Made by a program: the position numbers and the translations under genes
Origin: Mitsuaria sp. GD03876
GTDB lineage: Bacteria; Pseudomonadota; Gammaproteobacteria; Burkholderiales; Burkholderiaceae_C
Length of the DNA stretch: 46,216 nt
Assembly: GCF_029840635.1 (NCBI RefSeq)
Contig: NZ_JAOCCU010000049.1
Span: 1 to 46,216, forward strand
Direction of reading: 5' to 3'
Shown: piece after piece, positions 8,037 through 17,057 of the stretch
Layout: each line of letters begins with the position of its first letter
How positions within the stretch are numbered: position 1 is the first letter of the stretch
The notes under the pieces: model-generated
The model's input: the letters and a program-made list of their open reading frames with translations, nothing else
Databases searched by the model: none
What the model was told of the DNA's origin: nothing

Positions 8037-10268
8037 TCAGGCCACCTCGATGTTGTGGCGGCCGGCGGCGACCAGCCAGTCCGGACGCAGGCACACATTG
8101 CCGCAGTTCGGCGCGCAGCCCTCGGCGACGAGCTCGAGCGCGATCACGTGGTCCACGCCCGGCGTCTGGTCGATCACCTGCATCACCTCGGCGCGGTAGA
8201 CGTCGCGGCCCAGCGGCCAGCCGGCGGCGTCGGGGCCGCCGCTCACCGGGTCGAAGAAGGCGTCCAGCGCCGCCGACACCTCGGCGGCCAGCCGCTGGCG
8301 GTCGATGCCGTCCAGCGCCTGGACGCGGGCGCGGACCGCCACCTCCAGGTAGCCCGGTCCGGCCACCGCCACCCGCGTGCCGAGGACGCGGCGCGTCTCC
8401 AGCCGCGCGGCGACCCGGTCGAGGAAACCGCGGCTCGGGAACGGCCGGCCGCGCGGCAGGAACGGCAGCACGATCACGGTGACCATGCCGGGGGCGTTCA
8501 CGCAGGCCAGGCCGGGACAGAAGTTGGGCAGCGCGATGGCGCGGGCCACGCGCAGGCCGGGCGTGGCGAGCGCGAGCGCCTCGAAGTCCTCGCGGGTCAC
8601 CGCGCGGAGGCGGGCCTCGCGTTGCTCGATCGCGCGGCCCAGCGCATGCGCCAGCGTCTCGGCCGGCGCGGCGTCCTCCAGCACGACCGGCACGCCGGCG
8701 GCGATCTGTCCGATCGCGCCGACATCCGGCAGGAAGGCGCGGTTGCGCGGGCTGTCGGCCAGTCCGTCGATGCGCGCGACCGCCGGCGCAGGCCGCGTCC
8801 ACGCATGGAACGCGAAGACCTGGCAGCCGCGCGGCAGGACGCGACCCCGCTCGCCGTCGCCGCCGACGACCTCGCCGCTGGTCGGATCGAGCGTGAAGTG
8901 GGCGTCCGAGCGTGAGGAGGCGCTGAAGTCGTCCATCCGGGTCCAGGCGCGCGGATGACCGTCCTCGATGGTGAAGAGCCGCAGCGACGCCTCGACCACC
9001 GGCCGCTGCGCGAGCGTCAGGCGCTGGGACGGTTCGCCGCTGCCCGTGCCGGCGAGCGTGCCGTCGACGGCCAGCAGGCCGGGGTCGGTCGCGGTCGCCG
9101 CGGTGTAGGCGAGCACGGTGAAGACCGGCGCCTCGCCCGAGGCGTCCACCGACAACACGACGACCCGCCCCTGCTGCAGCGTCAGGCGCAGCGCGGAGCC
9201 CTGCCCGGCCGTGATCGGACCGCCGGTCGCGACGGTGCCGGGCGCGATCGGCCAGGAGGTCCAGACCGGCGTCGATTGCACCAGCTGGACGCCATTGAGC
9301 AGCAGCCGCTGCAGGCGCGGCGCGGCATCGAAGGCGCCGTCGACCAGCCGGGCCCGCACCCAGCACTGCGGCTGCGCGACGCGGCCCAGCACGGACGCCT
9401 TCATCGCCGCGCCCGGCCGCAGCCGCAGCGCGCCGCTGAGGCTGAACGCGCGCGTGTCGTCATCGACCTCCAGCGGCAGCCAGCGGCCGGCGGCGCCGTC
9501 GTCGGCGAAGTACTCCCACGCCAGGCGCGCGCCGTGATGCCTGAGCGGCACGGCGCTCGGCAGCACCGCGGTCATAGCCGCATCCGCCGCGGCCGCATCT
9601 GCCGCAGACGGATCTCCCGCAGACGGATCTGTCGCAGACGACATCTCCGCGACGAGCCGAGCCCGCTCGCTCAACCGCGCCTGATCGCCCTCGATGCAGA
9701 CGAACACCTGGGACCAGCGCCCCGCCGGCAACGCGCGGTCGAAGCCGATCTGGCATTCCGCGCCGACCGCCGGGTCGTCGCCGAAGGCGGCGAACGGCTC
9801 CTGCCGCGACCAGGCCGCCGTCAGGTTCTGGAAGCCGGCCGCGTCCTGGCGCTGCACGGCGCGCAGCACCGCGTCGACGACCTCGACCGGCGCGATCGTG
9901 CGCAACGGCGCCGCCGTGGCGTCCAGCCGCATCCCGTCGAACTCGGTGCCGGCGGGCAGCACGACCGGCGAGGCCACCGGCGACGGGCCCGCGGCGATGC
10001 GCAGCTCGCTCACCAGCGTCGCCGGCCGCGGCGGCGCGCACCGGATGTCCATCAGCGCCAGCAGGCGCCGCTTCTGCGCGTCGGTGAAGCGGTTGAGGCG
10101 GTAGAGGTCCGTCTCGGCCACCGACGCCAGCAGCTCCATCAGCGTGATGCCGGGGTCCGACGCGTTGTGGTCGGTCCACTCCGGCGCGACCAGCGGGATC
10201 AGCGCCCGGCCCTGTTCGACCAAGTCCGACCAGCGGCGATCGTCGAGTTGAGGCAGGGGGATGCTCAT
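8037..10268 (-). CDS. Putative baseplate assembly protein (gpJ/Afp12-like)
   Basis: The 743-aa product begins with the motif typical of gp6/gp7-type baseplate wedge proteins: WSDLVEQGRALIPL, then PEWTDHNASDPGITLMELLASVAE. The C-terminal 300 residues carry the baseplate J-like region (LTREDFEALALATPGLRVARA in form, then a valine-rich strand pattern ending in a duplicated cell-exterior domain). In eCIS this protein pairs with the larger gp6-like subunit to form the wedges around the hub. It starts 4 bp downstream of the 1176-aa gene's stop and its own stop overlaps the start of the 954-aa gene. Residues about 230-250 hold an Ala/Asp/Ser-rich repeat from tandem GCNGCNGAC-like codons. Assignment to the baseplate family is confident; the Afp number is by position. 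Confidence 0.88.
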   Translation of the reverse strand: MSIPLPQLDDRRWSDLVEQGRALIPLVAPEWTDHNASDPGITLMELLASVAETDLYRLNRFTDAQKRRLLALMDIRCAPPRPATLVSELRIAAGPSPVASPVVLPAGTEFDGMRLDATAAPLRTIAPVEVVDAVLRAVQRQDAAGFQNLTAAWSRQEPFAAFGDDPAVGAECQIGFDRALPAGRWSQVFVCIEGDQARLSERARLVAEMSSATDPSAGDPSAADAAAADAAMTAVLPSAVPLRHHGARLAWEYFADDGAAGRWLPLEVDDDTRAFSLSGALRLRPGAAMKASVLGRVAQPQCWVRARLVDGAFDAAPRLQRLLLNGVQLVQSTPVWTSWPIAPGTVATGGPITAGQGSALRLTLQQGRVVVLSVDASGEAPVFTVLAYTAATATDPGLLAVDGTLAGTGSGEPSQRLTLAQRPVVEASLRLFTIEDGHPRAWTRMDDFSASSRSDAHFTLDPTSGEVVGGDGERGRVLPRGCQVFAFHAWTRPAPAVARIDGLADSPRNRAFLPDVGAIGQIAAGVPVVLEDAAPAETLAHALGRAIEQREARLRAVTREDFEALALATPGLRVARAIALPNFCPGLACVNAPGMVTVIVLPFLPRGRPFPSRGFLDRVAARLETRRVLGTRVAVAGPGYLEVAVRARVQALDGIDRQRLAAEVSAALDAFFDPVSGGPDAAGWPLGRDVYRAEVMQVIDQTPGVDHVIALELVAEGCAPNCGNVCLRPDWLVAAGRHNIEVA

Positions 10269-10272
10269 GGCG

Positions 10273-13200
10273 TCACGCTTCCGATTCGTCCAGGCGCAGG
10301 ACCAGGGTCCCGGCCGCCACCACCGCGTCGTCGGGCACGCGCACCGACTCGCCCTGCGGCACGCCGTCCAGGACGAGGTCGAGCGCCTCGATGTAGTCGA
10401 CGCCCGGCGTGCGTTCGAGCTCGGCGGCCACATCCGAGACGTACACGTCGCGCCCCAGCGCCCAGCCGGTGCCGCCTGGGCCGCCGACCACCGGATGCAG
10501 GAAGCGCTCGAGCGTCTCGCGCACCGCGCGCTCGACCACGCCGGCCTGGCTTGGATCGAGCGGCACGATGCGGGCCGACACGCCGACCGGCAGGTAGGTC
10601 GGGCCGGTGACGTGGATGCGATGCAGCGCGGCGAGATCGGCGGGCGCGCGCGCCTCGATGTGGCGGCGCACCTGTTCGCGCAGGCCGAAGGACGGTTGCG
10701 GCCGCGCGTCCAGGCTGCCCGGCACGATCAGCACCGTCACCCAGCCCGGCAGCGTCTGTCCGCCGGGGCTGCGGCCGGCGATGGCGCGCACCATCTTGAC
10801 CGCCGGCGAGGCCTCGACCGCCAGCGTCTCGTAGTCCGACGGCGTCAGCGCGCGGCCGCGATGGCGCACCGTGCGCGGTCCGCGGTCCAGCACCGCCGAC
10901 GGCGCTTCCCCGTCCGCGCCGCCCTCGGCCGCGCGCGGGTTGAAGACCGCCTCGATGCCGGGCACGACGCCCAGCAATTGCGCGATCGCGCGCGCCGGCA
11001 CGTTGCCGCGCGACCCGCCGCCGACGCTCATCTGCCGCGCCAGGATCACCGCGCCAGCCGGCGGCACGCGGCCCGACACGCCGTCGCCGAAGCGCACCCG
11101 CCCGCTGGCGCCGTCCAGCGCGTAATGCCGGTCCGTCGGCGAGGAGAAGAACAGCTGCTCGCGCCGCTCCCAGAGCACCCAGGCCTCGGTCACCTGCTTG
11201 TGCCGGTTGCGGGTCAGCCGCAGCGGGCCGAGCGACACGCCGGGCTCCGTCGACTCGACCGCCAGCAGCCGCTCCAGCCGGCCCAGCACGGCGCTGTCGC
11301 CCTGCCAGAGCTCCATCGCCAGGATCCGCCACTCGACATTGGCGCGCGCGCCGCCGAGCTCGCGTACCTCGAGGCGCTCGCCGGCCAGCACCGGCGTCTG
11401 CGTCAGCAGGAACACCTGGTCCGGCGTGCCGTTGCTGGTGCCCAGCGGCAGGTCGTGGAGCGTGTGGCGCTCGCTCGCCCACACCGCGTTGACATGCAGG
11501 CCGGCGAAGACCGGCTCGCCCGGCGGGCCGTCCTCCTTCAGCCGCGCGCGCAGCCAGTGGCGCGGCGTGCCGAAACGCGCCAGCTCGGCGTCGTCCGCCT
11601 GCGCCAGCACGTTGACGATGCCCGGCCGGCGCAGCGCGCCGGTCTCGTCGTCGGCCGGCGTGCGCGTCCAGGCGTCGCCGTTCCAGTACTCCCAGACCAG
11701 CGCGGGGCCGACCGGCGTGTCCGGCGCCTCGACGACGTCGACGAACAGCCCGAGCTGGTCGACCGGCGGCGCCTTGTCGAAGCCCAGGTAGAGCGCCGGC
11801 GTCAGGTCGCCGACCCGCTCGAACGGCGCGAAGGTCGTGCCGGGCCACATCGCCTCGGCGGTGCGGTCGACGAAGCGGAAGTCGTTGCGGGCCAGCACGC
11901 GTTCCGCGTGGAAGGGCCCGTACTGCCAGGTGTAGCCGATCGAGAACGCGCCCAGCACCGGCGGCTGCGCGACGACGTAGGTGAAGGTGTTGACCGCGCC
12001 GCCCGCCGCGTCGGCGTTGAAGCCGACGGTGCGGCTGAAGCCGTAGGAGCCGCTTTGCAGGCGCACGCGCACCCAGCGCGCCTCCTGCTGGTTGACGCTG
12101 ACCGGCGCCATGTCGATGGGCACGGTGAAGTCGATGACCTCGGTGCGGTCGAGGTCGCGCTGCGAGCCGGCCAGGCTCGAGCTCACCGGCAGCGGCGCCC
12201 ACAGCCGGCCGTTCCAGTACTCCCAGTCGAGCTGGTGCGCCAGCGCGGCGGAGCCGGCGATCGCGCCCTGGTCCTGCGGCGACAGGCTGCGACCGACGAA
12301 CAGCCGCACCTTCGCCAGCGGCTTGCCGAAGGCCTCCTCGCTGGTGAAGTAGAAGGCCGAACCCGGCTGCGGCTGCTGGCCCAGCGGATAGAAGGGCTTG
12401 CTGACGTCGAGCGCCGCGCCATCGGCGAAGGCCTTGTCCGGCGCCAGGCCGGTGACCGACAGCGTCAGGTCCACGACGCTCCGCGTGGCCGACGGCGCGG
12501 GATGCGCGTGCCGCGCGGCCTCGGGCGCGGTGAAGACGATGCCGGCGAAGGCGACGCTGAACAGGTAGTCGCGCGTGAAGTTGACGTTGGCGATCAGGTA
12601 GGCGCCGGTCTTGCCGGTCGGCTGCGAGGTGTAGGCCGCGCGCGTCGGGTCCGACGGATCGGTCAGCCGCACCACCGCGCCCTCGACCGGCTGGCCCGCG
12701 TCGTTGCGGACGATGCCGCTCAAGCTGTTGGGCGCGGACGGCACCGGCGACTCCGCCGCGATCGTGAGGATGCCCGGCGTGCCCTGCCCCGTCTGGGTCT
12801 GCGGCGCCGCCGGCTGGCCGACGGCGATGCGGCCGCGCAGCGCGCCGTTGACGGTGCTGGACAGGCGGATCGTGTCGACCTCGGGCAGCGACTGGCCCGG
12901 ATCGGGCGGCAGCGACTCGTCCAGCCGCGCGCGCAGCCAGTAGCCCTCGATGCCGTTCACCGTCGTCTTGCCGGCGGAGGCACAGTCGGTCACCAGCTGG
13001 AAGCTGCCGCTCTGCGTCAGGCCGTTGGTGCTGTCGACATCGGTGACGACGGTGTCGACGCCCTGGTCGTCGAGGTCCTCGTCGTCCTCCTCGTCATCGG
13101 CGACGTCGGTCGCCGCCGAGCCGCGGCATTCGGTGCTGGTGTCGACGAACCCGCGCCAGGTCGCGCCGTCCCAGTACTCCCAGACGATGTCCAGCGGCGT

Positions 13201-13803
13201 GGTGGCGTCGTGCTGAAGCTCGAACTCGACCGACAGCTTGACCCGGCCCGACAGCGCCAGCAGCACCGGGTGGGACAGGTAGAGCTCATGCGGCGTCGGC
13301 CGCAGCAGCCGCGCGGCGAAGGCCTCCACCGGCTGGCCGGCGAGGTAGGCCGCGCCGTGGTCGATGTACTGGTCGCGGCCGGGCCACAGGCTCACCAGCT
13401 CCACCAGGCGGCCGGCGGTGACGCCGACGGCGCGCTCGGTCTCGAACAGCACCTGCTCGCTGCTGCCGGCCGGCGGCGGCGCACCGACCGGCGTGCGGGC
13501 CGGCGCCGAGCCGCCCGCCGCCTGGTCGGAGAGCCGGAACACGACCGGCGCGCGCGCCTCCTGCGCCGGCACCAGGCTGAGCCCGGCGACGTCCAGGAAA
13601 CCCAGCTTGAGCTTGTCCGGCACCTGGCCCAGGCGTTGCGTCAGCGCCTCCAGGTAGCGGGCCGCGATCGCGGCCAGGCCGGTGCCGGCGCCGCGGTCCG
13701 CCGCCAGCCATTCCGGCGTGTAGCCGGCGCGGCGCGCGAGCAGCTGCGCCAGCAGCGCCGGCGCATCGCGGCCGTCGAGTTCGACGCGGGGCGGGGTGTT
13801 CAC
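10273..13803 (-). CDS. Putative baseplate assembly protein (gp6/Afp11-like), multidomain
   Basis: The 1176-aa product is the largest wedge protein. Residues 1-90 give the conserved N-terminus (YTPEWL, then IAARYLEALTQRLGQVPDKLKLGFLD in form). Three copies of a WEYWxGxxW motif lie at about 208, 527 and 704, each followed by a W(L/V)RxRL motif, showing three repeats of one beta domain. Residues 233-247 are an Asp/Glu run. Residues about 360-420 form a carboxypeptidase regulatory-like beta sandwich (SGIVRNDAGQPVEGAVVRL). The last 280 residues are baseplate J-like. The ATG overlaps the gp25 stop by 4 bp. It should bridge the spike complex and the sheath in the baseplate. Confidence 0.9.
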   Translation of the reverse strand: MNTPPRVELDGRDAPALLAQLLARRAGYTPEWLAADRGAGTGLAAIAARYLEALTQRLGQVPDKLKLGFLDVAGLSLVPAQEARAPVVFRLSDQAAGGSAPARTPVGAPPPAGSSEQVLFETERAVGVTAGRLVELVSLWPGRDQYIDHGAAYLAGQPVEAFAARLLRPTPHELYLSHPVLLALSGRVKLSVEFELQHDATTPLDIVWEYWDGATWRGFVDTSTECRGSAATDVADDEEDDEDLDDQGVDTVVTDVDSTNGLTQSGSFQLVTDCASAGKTTVNGIEGYWLRARLDESLPPDPGQSLPEVDTIRLSSTVNGALRGRIAVGQPAAPQTQTGQGTPGILTIAAESPVPSAPNSLSGIVRNDAGQPVEGAVVRLTDPSDPTRAAYTSQPTGKTGAYLIANVNFTRDYLFSVAFAGIVFTAPEAARHAHPAPSATRSVVDLTLSVTGLAPDKAFADGAALDVSKPFYPLGQQPQPGSAFYFTSEEAFGKPLAKVRLFVGRSLSPQDQGAIAGSAALAHQLDWEYWNGRLWAPLPVSSSLAGSQRDLDRTEVIDFTVPIDMAPVSVNQQEARWVRVRLQSGSYGFSRTVGFNADAAGGAVNTFTYVVAQPPVLGAFSIGYTWQYGPFHAERVLARNDFRFVDRTAEAMWPGTTFAPFERVGDLTPALYLGFDKAPPVDQLGLFVDVVEAPDTPVGPALVWEYWNGDAWTRTPADDETGALRRPGIVNVLAQADDAELARFGTPRHWLRARLKEDGPPGEPVFAGLHVNAVWASERHTLHDLPLGTSNGTPDQVFLLTQTPVLAGERLEVRELGGARANVEWRILAMELWQGDSAVLGRLERLLAVESTEPGVSLGPLRLTRNRHKQVTEAWVLWERREQLFFSSPTDRHYALDGASGRVRFGDGVSGRVPPAGAVILARQMSVGGGSRGNVPARAIAQLLGVVPGIEAVFNPRAAEGGADGEAPSAVLDRGPRTVRHRGRALTPSDYETLAVEASPAVKMVRAIAGRSPGGQTLPGWVTVLIVPGSLDARPQPSFGLREQVRRHIEARAPADLAALHRIHVTGPTYLPVGVSARIVPLDPSQAGVVERAVRETLERFLHPVVGGPGGTGWALGRDVYVSDVAAELERTPGVDYIEALDLVLDGVPQGESVRVPDDAVVAAGTLVLRLDESEA

Positions 13804-14213
13804 TGCGCCGATCCTTCCTCGAGGTAGAACGGGTAGACGAGGTTCGCGTGCGAGTTGGTCGCCCGCACGCGGTAGCTCATCTCGATGCGCACCTTGCCGG
13901 TGTCGGCGACATCGGCGACGGCGGTCACCGCCGTCACGTCGATGCGCGGTTCCCAGTCGACCAGCGCCTCCAGCACGCGCTGGCGGATCGCCTCCAGCGT
14001 CGACGGGTTCAGCGGCTCGAAGACGAACGCGTTCAGGCCGGCGCCGAAGTCGGGCCGCATCACGCGCTCGCCGGGGTTGGTGCCGACGATGATCAGGATG
14101 GCCTGGCGCACGTCCTCGTCATAGGCGGCGGTGGCGGTCTGGCCGGCCTCGATGCCGACCGGGAACGCCCAGCCCTGGCCGAGGAAGGTGGACGGGGTCC
14201 GCGGGGTGGCCAT
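13800..14213 (-). CDS. gp25/GPW-type baseplate wedge protein (Afp9-like)
   Basis: The 137-aa product matches the gp25 (GPW) family found in all contractile tails and in T6SS as TssE. Visible features are the N-terminal FPVGIEAGQTATAAYDEDVRQAI in form, the TNPGERVMRPDFGAGL core, and the LVDWEPRI motif that contains the family's conserved E-P-R. The protein connects the baseplate wedges to the first sheath ring and is needed to start sheath assembly. It begins 4 bp after the PAAR gene stop and overlaps the next gene by 4 bp, so these are translationally coupled. Confidence 0.95.
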   Translation of the reverse strand: MATPRTPSTFLGQGWAFPVGIEAGQTATAAYDEDVRQAILIIVGTNPGERVMRPDFGAGLNAFVFEPLNPSTLEAIRQRVLEALVDWEPRIDVTAVTAVADVADTGKVRIEMSYRVRATNSHANLVYPFYLEEGSAQ

Positions 14214-14217
14214 GGCG

Positions 14218-14499
14218 TCAGCCTCCGATCTCGACCAGCGGGCAGCCCATCACGATGGGCGCGCCGCAGCCGCTCATGTCGCCGACGCGCGCGGCCGGCC
14301 GGCCGCCGATCAGCACCGTGGCGCTGCCCTTGGCGATCGGCGTGGGCGGATGCGGGCCGGCGGTCGGCGGCATCGAGCAGGCGTGCAGGTCGCCGACCAC
14401 CGCGGCGGGCATGCCGCCGATGAGCACCATCGCCACGCCGGGGCCGGTGATGACGCCGGGATGGCCGGTGGGGTCGCCGACGCGGGCTGCGGGAGGCAT
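14218..14499 (-). CDS. PAAR-repeat spike tip protein (Afp10-like)
   Basis: The 93-aa product starts MPPAARVGDPTGHPG, the PAAR signature, and has two further beta repeats (GVAMVLIGGMPAAVVGD and GSATVLIGGRPAARVGD). PAAR proteins form the sharp cone on the trimeric spike and can carry effectors. This one is a bare PAAR domain with no C-terminal extension, so it does not itself carry a toxin. It lies 15 bp after the gp5-like spike gene, the expected partner. Confidence 0.95.
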   Translation of the reverse strand: MPPAARVGDPTGHPGVITGPGVAMVLIGGMPAAVVGDLHACSMPPTAGPHPPTPIAKGSATVLIGGRPAARVGDMSGCGAPIVMGCPLVEIGG

Positions 14500-14514
14500 G
14501 GTGTCGTCCCTCCG

Positions 14515-15180
14515 TCAGTTGAGCTTGATCGGCAGGCCCTGCACGCTGCAGGGACCGGCGGACTGGATGTTGACGACGCTGCCCTTGATGTCGACCTGCG
14601 TGCCCTCCAGCGCGATCTGCAGCGCCTTGAGCTCGATCTTCAGCGCCGACTGCACGGTGATCGTCTGCGTCTTGTTGTCCATCGCGATCGACAGCGTGCC
14701 GGCGGTGTTCTCCAGCTTGATCTGCAGCGGATCGATCGTGACCTTCTGGCGGGTGCTCGTCGTGATCGTGATCGACTGCAGCGCGTCGTCGAACTCCACC
14801 TCGTGGCCGACGCCGCCGGCCAGGCCGGTCTTGATCAGGCGCTTGACCAGGAAGTCGCTCTGCAGCGTCAGCGGCGGACGGTCCCGGGTGCTCCACAGCC
14901 CGCCCAGCACGTAGGCGGCGGCCGCGTCGTTCTGCGCGAAGGCCACCAGCACCTCGTCATCCACCTGCGGCACCCAGATGAAGCCTCGGCCCGAGCCGCC
15001 GCCCATCGACGGCAGCCGGCACCAGGGCTCCATGCCGGGGATCGACGGGATGCGCACCTGCACCCGCCCTTCCGACATCGCGTCGAAGTTGCTGGTCACG
15101 ACGCCGGGCGAGATCGCGAAGCCCTCCTTCAGCGATTCGACGCCGAGGTGGTCCAGCCGCTCGAAGAGTTGTTCATCCAT
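14515..15180 (-). CDS. gp5/gpV-like central spike protein (OB fold plus beta helix)
   Basis: The 221-aa product has an N-terminal OB-fold of the VgrG/gp5 type (SEGRVQVRIPSIPG, WVPQVDDEVLVAF, VLGGLWS at residues about 35-95). After that comes a C-terminal stretch of alternating hydrophobic residues (ITITTSTRQKVTI, LSIAMDNKTQTITV) typical of a trimeric beta-helix needle. In Afp8/VgrG the hub and spike are fused; here they are separate genes, the hub lying immediately upstream. The next gene is the PAAR tip. Confidence 0.92.
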   Translation of the reverse strand: MDEQLFERLDHLGVESLKEGFAISPGVVTSNFDAMSEGRVQVRIPSIPGMEPWCRLPSMGGGSGRGFIWVPQVDDEVLVAFAQNDAAAAYVLGGLWSTRDRPPLTLQSDFLVKRLIKTGLAGGVGHEVEFDDALQSITITTSTRQKVTIDPLQIKLENTAGTLSIAMDNKTQTITVQSALKIELKALQIALEGTQVDIKGSVVNIQSAGPCSVQGLPIKLN

Positions 15181-15207
15181 GGTGGGTGTCCCTGCTCCTG
15201 TCGCCGC

Positions 15208-16404
15208 TCACACGGTGAACTGCCCTTGCAGCCGCACCAGCCCGCCGCGCCCCTTGGGCAGCGGCACCGCGCCGAACCACACTTCCTTGCGAGCCTGGAA
15301 CGTGGTGCGATAGCCGCTGCCGTCCAGCGTGTGCGTGGCCGAGGTGATGCGGTACAGGCCGCCGAACTGGTCGCCCAGCCCCTCGAGGTTGACGACGCGG
15401 CTGGCCTTGATGCGGGGATCGCCGACGGTGCTGCCGGAACCGGTCAGCCGGTTGTTGAGCTTGGGCAGCAGCTCGGTGAGGATCTTGGACGGCGCGGTGG
15501 CGTAGCTGGTGGGCTTGATCGTGGTGACCTTGCCCGGCGCGAGCAGCTCGCCGAGCTGACCGCCCGGCGTGATCGAGAGCTTGAACATCGCGCGGTCGTA
15601 GTCCCAGTTCAGCGCGATGGTGAAGTCCATCTTGATGCTGTCGACCCAGACCTTGGCGGCCACGCCCTCGATCTCGCCCACGGTGGTGATGCGCGGCGTG
15701 AAGTCGGTCAGCGAGGCGCCCCACTTCAGCGTCAGGCTGGGCGCGTAGTCCTGGATCAGGAACTGGAACTTGAGCACCCGGCCATGCGGCTCGGCCGTGT
15801 GGTCGATGTACATCTGCCAGCCGTTCTCCTTGGCCACCTCGCTCAGGAACTGGAAGTCGTTGACGCCGCTCTGGCGCCGCACGCCCATCTGCGCGAACTG
15901 CGGGAAGGTCAGGTAGGTGGCCAGGCCCACCAGCGTCGACAGCGTGCCGCCGACCGGGTCCAGCGCCGGGATCAGCGCGTTGGTGCCGGCCACCAGCGCC
16001 GCCACCGCCGAGTCCGGCAGCGGGAAGTTGCCCACCGTGGGGATCTTGATCGCGAAGGCGCGGTCCTTGGTGCCGACGGTGAGCCGCTGCAGGTAGTCCT
16101 GCGCGGTCAGCCGGATCATCGGGATGCCGCTGGACGGGAACGAGGGCTCCACGCCGGTGATCTCGCCGACGAAGACTTCCTCCAGCGGCCCCGGCGCATA
16201 CCCGAGCGACAGCCGGAACTCGTTGTTGACCTGCAGCAGCGGATGGTCCAGCCACTGCAGCGAGGTGTTGGCGATGCTCAGCTCGACCCGGTCCGCGCCC
16301 TCCATGCCGTCGGTGTGGCTCAGGCTGACGATCGAGGCGCGCAGCGCCGCGGGGATCGTGTCGCCGTTGATGCGGATCGTGCATTCCGGGGCGAGGCGGC
16401 TCAT
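15208..16404 (-). CDS. gp27/gpD-like hub protein (Afp8 N-terminal half)
   Basis: The 398-aa product resembles the phage late control D/gp27 hub: an N-terminal beta domain (APECTIRINGDTIP, DRVELSIANTS, FVGEITGVEPSFP), a central helical part with DFQFLSEVAKENGWQMYID, and a C-terminal beta region. The hub adapts the six-fold tube to the three-fold spike. The start at 16404 overlaps the TGA of the LysM gene (ATGA), so it is coupled to it. The family call is confident. Confidence 0.9.
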   Translation of the reverse strand: MSRLAPECTIRINGDTIPAALRASIVSLSHTDGMEGADRVELSIANTSLQWLDHPLLQVNNEFRLSLGYAPGPLEEVFVGEITGVEPSFPSSGIPMIRLTAQDYLQRLTVGTKDRAFAIKIPTVGNFPLPDSAVAALVAGTNALIPALDPVGGTLSTLVGLATYLTFPQFAQMGVRRQSGVNDFQFLSEVAKENGWQMYIDHTAEPHGRVLKFQFLIQDYAPSLTLKWGASLTDFTPRITTVGEIEGVAAKVWVDSIKMDFTIALNWDYDRAMFKLSITPGGQLGELLAPGKVTTIKPTSYATAPSKILTELLPKLNNRLTGSGSTVGDPRIKASRVVNLEGLGDQFGGLYRITSATHTLDGSGYRTTFQARKEVWFGAVPLPKGRGGLVRLQGQFTV

Positions 16405-17054
16405 GAGGTCACCTCCCCCGTCGCCGGATCGGTGAAGGGCAGCGCCGGCACGCGCAGCGCCTGGCCAGGCACGAGGCCGCGCGGATCGTCGATGCCGTTG
16501 ACGATCGCGATCGGACGCCACAGCGCCGGGTCCTCGTAGAAGCGCCACGCGATCGACTGGAGCGTGTCGCCGCGCTGCACCGTCCAGCCCTTGCTGAAGT
16601 CGGCCGTCTGGCGGTTGACCTCCTTGGCCTCGCGCTCGGGGTCGATGAACTCGCTGAAGCTGACGGTGATGCGGGCCCGCGTCGGCCGGCCGTCCTCGAG
16701 GAACTTGATGAACTTCTGGTTCGCCCGCGTCAGCACGCAGCGCAGCTGCAGCGAGCCCCAGGCCACGCGCAGCACCGGCGGCGCATGCAGCTCGGAATCG
16801 ATCTTGAGCAGGTCCACCACCTTCTGCGTCTGGCCGCGCACATCGGCGCGGGTGTCGGTGGTGTCGAAGAACAGCTCCATCTCCAGCGTGCGCAGGTTGC
16901 CGTGCACGAACTGCAGGATCGGCGAGCCCAGCCCCGGGATCGCCTGCGAGGCGAAGTTGTTGTCCTTGTTGAGGCTGTACTCCTCGGGATTGAACATGAC
17001 GTCGAACTGCGCCCCGGTGTGCTCGACGGTGATGCGGGCCTTGGCGAGTGCCAT
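16401..17054 (-). CDS. LysM baseplate protein (Afp7/gp53-like)
   Basis: The 217-aa product has the eCIS/phage-tail N-terminal domain (ITVEHTGAQFDVMFNPEEYSL in form, a hallmark of this family), a central beta domain, and a LysM module at about residues 156-205 (WTVQRGDTLQSIAWRFYEDPALW, in parts). In eCIS this subunit clamps neighbouring baseplate wedges; the LysM fold is used for protein contacts rather than necessarily for peptidoglycan binding. It begins 3 bp after the collagen-like protein gene and overlaps the hub gene by 4 bp. Confidence 0.93.
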   Translation of the reverse strand: MALAKARITVEHTGAQFDVMFNPEEYSLNKDNNFASQAIPGLGSPILQFVHGNLRTLEMELFFDTTDTRADVRGQTQKVVDLLKIDSELHAPPVLRVAWGSLQLRCVLTRANQKFIKFLEDGRPTRARITVSFSEFIDPEREAKEVNRQTADFSKGWTVQRGDTLQSIAWRFYEDPALWRPIAIVNGIDDPRGLVPGQALRVPALPFTDPATGEVTS

Positions 17055-17057
17055 CGC

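Noticed and set aside
3740-13827. Very long plus-strand open frames opposite the injection-system genes (for example 3740-8482 and 10261-13827).
   Set aside because: Their products are Arg/His/Ala-rich and low in normal domain patterns, typical of antisense frames in high-GC DNA, while the minus-strand frames show clear protein families.
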